This document shows positions 15,357 to 21,026 of a DNA stretch of 21,026 nucleotides, piece after piece. Under the pieces are notes generated by a model, which was given only the letters and a program-made list of their open reading frames with translations, ran no database searches and was not told where the DNA came from. A program made the position numbers and the translations under genes. Source of the DNA: a virus; IMG/VR virus record IMGVR_UViG_3300024262_000308, positions 1 through 21,026 of that record. One strand, written 5' to 3'. The stretch's first letter is position 1; each line of letters starts with the position of its first letter.

Positions 15357-17879
15357 ATGAACAGTTACAATAGAAAAGAAGTTGAAAAGGAAGCCATAAA
15401 ATATTTTAAAAATGATACACTATCAAGAGATGTGTGGATCAATAAATACGCATTAAAAGATTCGGATGATAATATTTATGAATTAACACCAAATGATATG
15501 CATAATAGACTTGCTTCAGAACTAAATAGGATTGAAGAGAAATATCCAAACCCACTATCGAAAGATAAAATATTTGATTTATTAAAAGATTTTAAATATA
15601 TTATACCTCAAGGAAGTCCAATGTCAGGAATTGGTAATAATATGCAAGTAGTATCATTATCCAATTGCTTTGTAGTCGGAAACCAATCTGATAGTTATGG
15701 TGGTATAATGGAGATTGATCAAGAACAGGTACAGTTAATGAAGCGTAGAGGTGGTGTAGGACACGATCTAAGTCACATTAGACCTAATAAATCACCAGTT
15801 AAAAACTCCGCACTCACATCAACAGGTGTAGTTCCATTTATGGAAAGATATTCTAATTCTACTAGGGAAGTTGCACAGGATGGAAGAAGGGGTGCATTGA
15901 TGTTATCAATTTCCGTTGAACATCCAGATGCAGAAGATTTTATTGATGCAAAAATGACAAAAGGAAAAGTTACAGGTGCTAATGTGTCCGTTAGAATAAA
16001 TGATGAATTTATGAATTGTGTTTTAAACGGAAACCCATATACACAAAAATTTCCTATTGGTTCAAAAGAACCACAATATACAAAAGAAATAGATGCAGGG
16101 AAATTATGGAAGAAGATTGTACACAATGCGTGGAAATCTGCTGAACCTGGTATTTTGTTTTGGGATACAGTACAAAGGGAATCAATACCTGATATGTATC
16201 CTGAACATGGATTCACAACAACATCAACAAACCCATGTGGTGAAATTCCATTATGTCCATATGATTCTTGTAGACTTTTAGCGATTAATTTATATTCATA
16301 TGTAACAAATCCATTTGAAGATAATGCTACTTTTGATTTTGAATTATTTTCAGAACATACACAATATGCACAACGATTTATGGATGATATCGTGGACCTG
16401 GAAATCGAAAAGGTTGATAAGATACTTGAAAAAATTAAAACTGATCCTGAACCGGATGAAATTAAAGCTGTAGAAATTAGACTATGGGAAAAAATTAAAG
16501 AAAAATCACACCAAGGAAGAAGAACAGGTTTAGGGATTACTGCAGAAGGTGATATGTTAGCTGCACTTGGTTTTAAATATGGTACAAAAGATGCTACTGA
16601 GTTCTCTGTAAAAGTACATAAAACTTTAGCAGTTAGTGCATATAAGTCATCTATTACTATGGCTAATGAACGTGGTGCATTTGATGTATGGGATTTTGAT
16701 AAGGAATTTGAAAACCCATTTATGCAAAGGGTATGGAAAGAACTTCCAAAAGAATATCAGGATATGTATATGAAAACGGGAAGAAGAAATATTGCACTTC
16801 TTACAATTGCACCAACGGGTTCAGTTTCCATTATGACACAAACAACATCAGGGATTGAACCTGTTTTCTTACCAGTATATACAAGAAGAAGAAAGATTAA
16901 CCCTAATGACAAATCAAATAAATCAAATTTCGTTGATGAAGTAGGTGATCATTGGGAAGAATATAATGTTTTCCATCCTAAATTTAAAGTTTGGGCAGCT
17001 CTAAAAGGTTATAATGTAGATGAATTAGAACATATGAAAGCAGCAGAAATACAACCTATTATTGAAGCTTCACCTTATTTCGGTGCAACTTCTAATGATG
17101 TTAATTGGTTAGAGAAAGTAGAAATGCAAGGTAAAATCCAAAAATGGGTTGACCATTCTATTTCAGTAACAGTTAATCTTCCAAACAATGTAACCGAAGA
17201 ATTAGTAGGTAAAGTATATGAAGCTGGTTGGAAATTTGGTTGTAAAGGTATAACAGTTTACCGTGATGGGTCAAGAAGTGGTGTTTTAATATCTAAAGTT
17301 GAAAAGAAACCTAATGTATTCCAAGAAAATAATGCACCTAGTAGACCTAAATCATTACAATGTGATGTAATTCGTTTTACTAATAAAGGTGAAAAATGGA
17401 TTGGTTTCTTAGGACTTTTAGATAATAGACCGTATGAAATTTTTACAGGTTTACAAGAATCTGTTAACATACCAAATTATATTGAATCTGGTGAGATCGT
17501 TAAAAAGAAAAATGCTGAAACTGATGGTCATTCAAGATATGATTTAAAATATATTGATAAAGATGGATACCCACAAGAATTCAGAGGACTATCAAGAGCT
17601 TTCAATCGTGAATTTTGGAATACTGGTAGATTAGTATCCGGAATACTAAGACACGGTATGCCACTTCCAAACTTAATGGCATTATTAGATAAACTAGATT
17701 TTGGTGATTCTGAAATAATTGCTAGTTGGAGAAATGGTGTGAAGCGTATGATTAAGAAATACATCAAAGACGGTACTAAGATTTCTGGTGAAGAATGTCC
17801 TGAATGTCATTCACATAACATAGTATACAAAGAAGGTTGTAAAACTTGTTTAGATTGTAACTGGTCTAAGTGTGATTAA
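15357..17879 (+). CDS. nrdJ: Class II (adenosylcobalamin-dependent) ribonucleotide reductase
   Basis: This 840-residue protein is similar in length to NrdJ of Bacteroidota. It converts ribonucleotides to deoxyribonucleotides using a cobalamin-generated radical. The core carries LSNCFV (Cys104) and STNPCGEIPL (thiyl Cys294, Glu296). DSCRLLAINLYS supplies Cys305 as the likely disulfide partner of Cys104. GRRTGLGITAEGDMLAALG and ALLTIAPTGSVSIMTQTTSGIEP are further conserved blocks. The C-terminal region (about residues 670-840) has the extra domain of this subclass and ends in a cysteine cluster, CPECHSHNIVYKEGCKTCLDCNWSKC, that may bind zinc and relay electrons. No small subunit or activase is needed or seen. 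The thioredoxin at 19601-19954 is the natural reductant. It follows the unknown gene by 20 bases and ends at a strong terminator. Confidence 0.93.
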   Translation: MNSYNRKEVEKEAIKYFKNDTLSRDVWINKYALKDSDDNIYELTPNDMHNRLASELNRIEEKYPNPLSKDKIFDLLKDFKYIIPQGSPMSGIGNNMQVVSLSNCFVVGNQSDSYGGIMEIDQEQVQLMKRRGGVGHDLSHIRPNKSPVKNSALTSTGVVPFMERYSNSTREVAQDGRRGALMLSISVEHPDAEDFIDAKMTKGKVTGANVSVRINDEFMNCVLNGNPYTQKFPIGSKEPQYTKEIDAGKLWKKIVHNAWKSAEPGILFWDTVQRESIPDMYPEHGFTTTSTNPCGEIPLCPYDSCRLLAINLYSYVTNPFEDNATFDFELFSEHTQYAQRFMDDIVDLEIEKVDKILEKIKTDPEPDEIKAVEIRLWEKIKEKSHQGRRTGLGITAEGDMLAALGFKYGTKDATEFSVKVHKTLAVSAYKSSITMANERGAFDVWDFDKEFENPFMQRVWKELPKEYQDMYMKTGRRNIALLTIAPTGSVSIMTQTTSGIEPVFLPVYTRRRKINPNDKSNKSNFVDEVGDHWEEYNVFHPKFKVWAALKGYNVDELEHMKAAEIQPIIEASPYFGATSNDVNWLEKVEMQGKIQKWVDHSISVTVNLPNNVTEELVGKVYEAGWKFGCKGITVYRDGSRSGVLISKVEKKPNVFQENNAPSRPKSLQCDVIRFTNKGEKWIGFLGLLDNRPYEIFTGLQESVNIPNYIESGEIVKKKNAETDGHSRYDLKYIDKDGYPQEFRGLSRAFNREFWNTGRLVSGILRHGMPLPNLMALLDKLDFGDSEIIASWRNGVKRMIKKYIKDGTKISGEECPECHSHNIVYKEGCKTCLDCNWSKCD

Positions 17880-17902
17880 GAAAATTAGTCACTTCCTTTC
17901 GG

Positions 17903-17939
17903 AAACCACTATAAATAAAGATTTATAGTGGTTTTTTTT
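17903..17939 (+). terminator. Strong intrinsic terminator after the reductase
   Basis: A perfect 14-base stem (AAACCACTATAAAT with ATTTATAGTGGTTT) closes a 4-base AAAG loop and runs into eight T. It lies 23 bases after the reductase stop and ends the recombinase-helicase-reductase transcript. A smaller TTCC/GGAA hairpin sits just before it. Confidence 0.92.
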
Positions 17940-17955
17940 ATTATTATTTGTAGTT

Positions 17956-17982
17956 TTGAACTTTTTTATTCTAATATATAAT
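17956..17982 (+). promoter_or_regulatory. Possible promoter for the histone-H1-like gene
   Basis: TTGAAC (17956-17961) is followed after 15 bases by a perfect TATAAT (17977-17982), 19 bases before the ATG at 18002. The gene lies between two terminators, so it needs its own promoter. The short spacer makes this element uncertain. Confidence 0.4.
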
Positions 17983-18001
17983 ATAAAATAAATAATAAAG
18001 A

Positions 18002-18193
18002 ATGGAACACATAATAACTTTAGAAGAATTGCAAGAACTATTAGAAGAAGCAAAGTTAGATTATATAAAAGTATATGAACGAGATAATAAAGCCGCAGCT
18101 ACTAGATTAAGAAAAACATTAGCAACAGTATCAAAACAATGTAAAGTTGCACGAAAGCAAGTAATAGAACATAAAAGGTCTATACAAAAATAA
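18002..18193 (+). CDS. Small histone-H1-like (Hc1-type) DNA-binding protein
   Basis: This 63-residue protein is basic in its second half. The stretch DNKAAATRLRKTLATVSKQCKVARKQVIEHKRS follows the pattern NKAAGxRARKxxxxxxxxxKxxRKxxxExxK of the short Hc1/histone-H1-like proteins of Bacteroidota and of similar small proteins in phages. Residues 5-28 form an acidic helix (ITLEELQELLEEAKLDYIKV). It would bind DNA non-specifically, either as a phage chromatin protein or as a packaged protein. It stands alone between a terminator upstream and a bidirectional terminator downstream, so it is a separate transcription unit and probably strongly expressed. The start is preceded by AATAATAAAGA without a Shine-Dalgarno. 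The family call is from pattern memory; a general helical protein is the alternative. Confidence 0.65.
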   Translation: MEHIITLEELQELLEEAKLDYIKVYERDNKAAATRLRKTLATVSKQCKVARKQVIEHKRSIQK

Positions 18194-18194
18194 A

Positions 18195-18225
18195 AAAAAA
18201 GGGAAGCTAATCACTTCCCTTTTTT
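18195..18225. terminator. Bidirectional intrinsic terminator between convergent genes
   Basis: GGGAAG (18201-18206) pairs with CTTCCC (18214-18219) around a 7-base loop. The stem is flanked by an A-run on the left and a T-run on the right, so it can stop transcripts from both sides: the histone-like gene (+) and the 429-residue protein (-). Confidence 0.9.
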
Positions 18226-18228
18226 GTT

Positions 18229-19518
18229 TTAGTTTGTTCGATAAATATAATACCAGGTATCATTATATTGGATTTCATTTTCTTCACCATCATATCCAGC
18301 TAATGAATGTCCTCTACCATCTGAACTTTTAACAGCATCTTTTACTTCATCCATATCAATAAAATCTTCAAGCATATCATTAAGTGCTTTTCCTTCATAT
18401 CCAAGATGATTTTTTAGATAATCAACAGGATCGTTTGCTAATTCATCTTTTTTATCACTCATAAATCGTTCTAAATCATCTTCGTCAACTTCCATATTAT
18501 CTTCATCTTCTCTAATATCTTCAATTTCAGTTTCTAATTCTTCTATTTGTTCATCTAATTCATCAGCACCTTCATCACTTGAATCTAAATTATCTCGTTC
18601 TTCTTCTAATTTAGCTTTTTCTTCTTCTTTTTCTTCAATTTCTTTTTCTGCACTTGAAATCAATACACCTTCAATACCATAATTACTCCATTCATCCCTG
18701 TAATGATCTTCTTCACCTTCCATAAAATATTCAGCAAATCTTTCACCGTCAATATAATTTTCAATAAAACCTGGTGAAAATGAATCCATACCTAATTCAT
18801 CCATTATACCATCTTGATATTCATCGAAAGCTTTATCTGCTTCATCATCATCACCTACAGCATATGATTCATATTTTGAACCTTTTAAATTTGTAAATTG
18901 TGACATACCATAAAAACTATAACTTTCAGGTTCTAACCAATAAATTGTCATATCATCATCTACATTATTTTCATCTTTTAAAAATTTTAATAATGCTTCT
19001 GCTTTGATTTTTAAATCTTCATCATCTTCATATTTTTCTTTCATTATGCTTTCTATATATGAACTTGTTGGTAAGAATGATCTACTTAAACCATATTCAC
19101 TAACATTATGAATCCAATTTGAGATAGACATATCTGAAAGTAAGCTTTTAATTTTTTCTTTTGGTGGTAAAAAAGTATCGTCTAAACTATATTTTTTAAT
19201 ATCTCTTAACCTATCCCTAATATCATCTGATAAATATTCTTCGATTTCTTCTCTAGGTGGAAGGTAGCTACTATCTAATCCTAAATCTTTATTTTTATCT
19301 AATATTTCTTGGGTGTTAAAATCTTTTAAAAAATTTTCAATTTCTTCTCTAGGTGGAAGGTAACTACTATCTAACCCTAATGATTTAATCTTCATTATTT
19401 TATCTTCAACATTTAATTTAGCTAAACTACTTCTTACTGCATCATCTGATTTTGGTTTCATCTGATCAGTTAACCCCTCAGATATTAAAAAAAGACGGAA
19501 TGATTTTAATACTTTCAT
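18229..19518 (-). CDS. Unknown protein with capsid-targeting-like N-terminus, four helical repeats and coiled coil
   Basis: This 429-residue, very acidic protein starts MKVLKSFRLFLISEG. That resembles T4 capsid-targeting peptides ending in I/L-x-E, with cleavage possible after Glu14. Four repeats of 31-32 residues follow, with cores at about 47-64, 79-96, 110-127 and 142-159 (LGLDSSYLPPREEIENFL type). Residues about 190-285 form a domain with Tyr/Phe-rich motifs (FSPGFIENYIDGERFAEYF). Residues 289-350 are a Glu-rich coiled coil broken near 311-318. The end (GRGHSLAGYDGEENEIQYNDTWYYIYRTN) looks like a small beta domain. I recognise no enzyme. It has no close partner: a hairpin terminator separates it from thioredoxin upstream. 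The inference is a virion-internal protein delivered with the DNA, or a decoy-type acidic protein. Confidence 0.7.
   Translation of the reverse strand: MKVLKSFRLFLISEGLTDQMKPKSDDAVRSSLAKLNVEDKIMKIKSLGLDSSYLPPREEIENFLKDFNTQEILDKNKDLGLDSSYLPPREEIEEYLSDDIRDRLRDIKKYSLDDTFLPPKEKIKSLLSDMSISNWIHNVSEYGLSRSFLPTSSYIESIMKEKYEDDEDLKIKAEALLKFLKDENNVDDDMTIYWLEPESYSFYGMSQFTNLKGSKYESYAVGDDDEADKAFDEYQDGIMDELGMDSFSPGFIENYIDGERFAEYFMEGEEDHYRDEWSNYGIEGVLISSAEKEIEEKEEEKAKLEEERDNLDSSDEGADELDEQIEELETEIEDIREDEDNMEVDEDDLERFMSDKKDELANDPVDYLKNHLGYEGKALNDMLEDFIDMDEVKDAVKSSDGRGHSLAGYDGEENEIQYNDTWYYIYRTN
19042..19380 (-). repeat. Four 31-32-residue helical repeats
   Basis: The cores at 19327-19380 and 19231-19284 encode near-identical peptides (LGLDSSYLPPREEIE) and share most bases. 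Those at 19138-19191 and 19042-19095 are diverged (YSLDDTFLPPKEKIK, YGLSRSFLPTSSYIE). This gradient points to a recent duplication of the first unit. Confidence 0.9.
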
Positions 19519-19548
19519 AGATATTAATTACTTTTGTAATGTATATAT

Positions 19549-19583
19549 AAAAAAAATGAGCATCTAATTAGATACTCATTTTT
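19549..19583 (-). terminator. Terminator after thioredoxin
   Basis: ATGAG (19556-19560) pairs with CTCAT (19575-19579) around the palindrome ATCTAATTAGAT, with a single C/A mismatch. It is flanked by seven A on the left and five T on the right. For the - strand thioredoxin transcript the A-run becomes the U-tract. It lies 20 bases after the thioredoxin stop. Confidence 0.75.
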
Positions 19584-19600
19584 AAAATGTATTATTTACC

Positions 19601-19954
19601 TTAATCTACTTTTAATACATCTGTGAATGCTGTTTTAAAAGTGTCTTTAGGTAATGCACCCATAGCCATCTGTGGTAATTCACCCATAGGGATGAAAAGG
19701 ATTGAAGGAATACTTTGTATTCCAAACATACCAGCTAATTCATGTTCATCTTCTGTATTAACTTTGTATATGTCAATTTTACCATCATATTCGGTTGCTA
19801 ATTCTTCAAGAATTGGTGCAATTGTTTTACAAGGTCCACACCATTCAGCATAAAAATCTATTACTGCTGGTCTTGATCCTTCGAACTTCCAATCTTTGTT
19901 ATCTTCGAAATTAAATACTTTCTCTTTAAATGTTTCTTTTGTTAAATGTTCCAT
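19601..19954 (-). CDS. trxA: Thioredoxin
   Basis: This 117-residue protein has the complete thioredoxin core: AVIDFYAEWCGPCKTIAPILEEL, with the WCGPC redox site at about residues 38-42, then DIYKVNTEDEHELAGMFGIQSIPSILF with the cis-proline (SIPS). The N-terminal 25 residues (MEHLTKETFKEKVFNFEDNKDWKFEG) extend the usual first strand and helix. It reduces disulfides. Within this genome the expected client is the class II ribonucleotide reductase at 15357-17879, which needs a thioredoxin each turnover. It is transcribed alone from a leader of about 150 bases shared divergently with the ferritin-like gene, and ends at a hairpin terminator. Confidence 0.95.
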   Translation of the reverse strand: MEHLTKETFKEKVFNFEDNKDWKFEGSRPAVIDFYAEWCGPCKTIAPILEELATEYDGKIDIYKVNTEDEHELAGMFGIQSIPSILFIPMGELPQMAMGALPKDTFKTAFTDVLKVD

Positions 19955-20050
19955 AATTTTACTTTGTTTTTGTTTGTTTTTATTTTTATTTAGTCTTAAT
20001 TAACGCTTATATATCAAAATCCATACCATCATATTAATATATACTTAACA

Positions 20051-20107
20051 TGTCATTTTGTCCTATTTTATTTGACACAACTGACACAAAAATTAAAATT
20101 TGTCATT
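20051..20107 (+). promoter_or_regulatory. TGTCA-type inverted repeats overlapping a TTGACA promoter
   Basis: TGTCATTTTGTC (20051-20062) faces GACACAACTGACA (20074-20086) as an imperfect inverted repeat. TGTCATT recurs at 20101-20107, next to the ATG at 20108. TTGACA (20072-20077), then 16 bases, then TAAAAT (20094-20099) gives a sigma70-like promoter whose transcript would begin almost at the start codon. This may be an operator overlapping a promoter. Confidence 0.4.
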
Positions 20108-20563
20108 ATGGATGTCATTAAATATTTAGAAGAATCAATAAAAATAGAATTAAATACAGCTAAATTGTATTTTGTGTTTTCTGATTATTTTAAAGAAGAT
20201 TATGATTTTTGGTGGACAATAGCTAATGAAGAATTGAATCATGCTGCATTATTAAAAGCAACGATTAAATTTGCGGAGATAAATGATCTACCCGAAGGAA
20301 TGATATTAGATAATATAGGTGAAATGATTGATTTGAATAAAAAAATTGATGAAGTTATTGAAACTTTCAAATCAAACCCTTCAAGACAAGCATCTTTTGA
20401 AATAGCACTTAATATAGAAACTTCAGCGGGTGAATCACATTACCAAGAATTAATGAGTAAACACACCGATAATGAAATTATTAAGTTGTTCCAATATTTA
20501 AATAGAGAAGATATTAATCATTATGATAGGATAAAGGGTTATTACAGTAAACATATTTTATAA
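20108..20563 (+). CDS. Ferritin-like diiron protein (rubrerythrin-type four-helix fold)
   Basis: The start is taken at ATG 20108 (MDVIKYLEES), not at an in-frame TTG 36 bases upstream that lies in the promoter region. The 151 residues form four helices with a plausible diiron set. Glu14 is in helix 1, Glu42-x-x-His45 in helix 2 (EELNHAALL), Glu104 in helix 3 (IETSAGESHYQEL) and Asp135-x-x-His138 in helix 4 (EDINHYDRI), with Asp in place of the usual Glu in the last ExxH. There is no rubredoxin domain. Ferritin-like proteins of this size handle iron or peroxide or act as oxidases; which applies here is not shown. It is divergent from thioredoxin and overlaps the glycosyltransferase gene tail to tail by 6 bases. 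Confidence 0.75.
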   Translation: MDVIKYLEESIKIELNTAKLYFVFSDYFKEDYDFWWTIANEELNHAALLKATIKFAEINDLPEGMILDNIGEMIDLNKKIDEVIETFKSNPSRQASFEIALNIETSAGESHYQELMSKHTDNEIIKLFQYLNREDINHYDRIKGYYSKHIL

Positions 20564-21025
20564 ATAGTTTTCCATTACATTAAAATAATTTTCTAATGTA
20601 CGGTAATATGGTTCTCTTTCTCTGAATTTTTTTATTCTATAATCATAAGAATCTTTTAATTCATTATATTTTTCTAATATTTCATCCATATCCAAGCTCG
20701 GTACATTGTTTCTAAAGCTTATAGACGTATCATCGTTCACAGATACCCCATTACCCCGCACAAGCTCATTAAGTCCACCAGAGGTCACATATAGGACCGG
20801 GAGACCGCATTTAATAGCTTGACAAGTAACCTTTGATCCAGCATCACGGTAAAACAAGGAAATAAACAAATGTGATTCACCAATTATAGTAGACATTTGT
20901 TTTTGATTTTCAATATAACCATGTTTAATCATATTACCTGGTAAATCAATATCACATTTACCAATAAGGTGAATTTCTTCTTTAATATTCTTTGCTAATT
21001 CGATTAAATACCCTAATCTTTTTCC
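20558..21025 (-). CDS. Glycosyltransferase, GT4-like, C-terminal part only
   Basis: The frame runs off the right edge. The ATG at 20932 is internal, because residues before it (GKRLGYLIELAKNIKEEIHLIG) continue a GT-B donor-binding domain. About 156 residues are visible. HLFISLFYRDAGSKVTCQAIKCGLPVLYVTSGGLNELVRGNG is the nucleotide-sugar site of family 4. The usual E-x7-E pair is D-x7-Q here (Asp of RDAG and Gln of QAIKCG). The codon composition is also odd: 20700-20880 is about 42 percent GC while the flanks are about 22 percent. Phage glycosyltransferases modify phage DNA, host surface sugars or virion proteins; the target cannot be told from this part. The stop overlaps the neighbour's stop by 6 bases. 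Confidence 0.85.
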   Translation of the reverse strand, partial: GKRLGYLIELAKNIKEEIHLIGKCDIDLPGNMIKHGYIENQKQMSTIIGESHLFISLFYRDAGSKVTCQAIKCGLPVLYVTSGGLNELVRGNGVSVNDDTSISFRNNVPSLDMDEILEKYNELKDSYDYRIKKFREREPYYRTLENYFNVMENYL

Positions 21026-21026
21026 A

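Noticed and set aside
15773-16216. 147-residue - strand frame inside the reductase, and other antisense frames in the structural genes
   Set aside because: They lie fully within strongly supported genes, with no recognisable domain and no independent start context.
17910-17917. TATAAATA inside the terminator stem-loop, and another at 20559-20566 across the stop overlap
   Set aside because: Both are explained by other functions and have no gene start at late-promoter spacing. They show how often the octamer arises by chance in this DNA.
1-21026. tRNA genes, integrase, attachment sites or insertion sequences
   Set aside because: I found no cloverleaf-like stretch in the gaps, no recombinase or transposase motifs and no terminal inverted repeats.

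Overview
This is a stretch of a tailed-phage genome, most likely a large myovirus with T4-like modules. It carries a contractile-tail baseplate cluster (tube-initiator-like protein, LysM/gp53-like protein, gp27-like hub, gp5-like spike base) beside a UvsX-type recombinase, a gp41/DnaB-type helicase and a ribonucleotide reductase. The DNA is very AT-rich. Genes are packed with 0-170 base gaps, and no gap exceeds 300 bases. Gene starts follow A-rich leaders with no clear Shine-Dalgarno sequence, and all 19 visible stop codons are TAA. The A-rich leaders, the B12-dependent ribonucleotide reductase, the small histone-H1-like protein and the 'VGINxxNPxYxLDVVGNA' fibre repeats together suggest a host in the Bacteroidota. 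That host assignment is inference.

Layout. 3-4159 (+): the end of a large tail-fibre protein with a glycine-rich domain, an aromatic/glycine pentapeptide-repeat protein, and a small protein whose N-terminus resembles a T4 capsid-targeting propeptide. 4156-11393 (-): a six-gene baseplate operon read right to left. Its order is tube-initiator-like, LysM-like, hub, a second tube-fold protein with an acidic 15-residue repeat tail, OB-fold spike base, and a one-helix membrane-type protein. 11459-11860 (-): an orphan. 12028-17879 (+): recombinase, helicase, an acidic unknown protein and a class II ribonucleotide reductase, closed by a strong terminator. 18002-18193 (+): the histone-H1-like protein. 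18229-19954 (-): a 429-residue repeat/coiled-coil protein, then (upstream on that strand) thioredoxin. 20108-20563 (+): a ferritin-like diiron protein. 20558-21025 (-): the C-terminal part of a glycosyltransferase cut by the window edge.

How the parts fit. The - strand cluster and the left + strand genes are virion parts. Several are preceded by TATAAATA-like elements, the T4 late-promoter -10 sequence. The centre-right block serves recombination, replication and dNTP supply, and thioredoxin is the expected reductant for the reductase. The least explained items are the 15-residue acidic repeat tail on a baseplate protein, two proteins with capsid-targeting-like N-termini, and a short GC-rich patch inside the glycosyltransferase.
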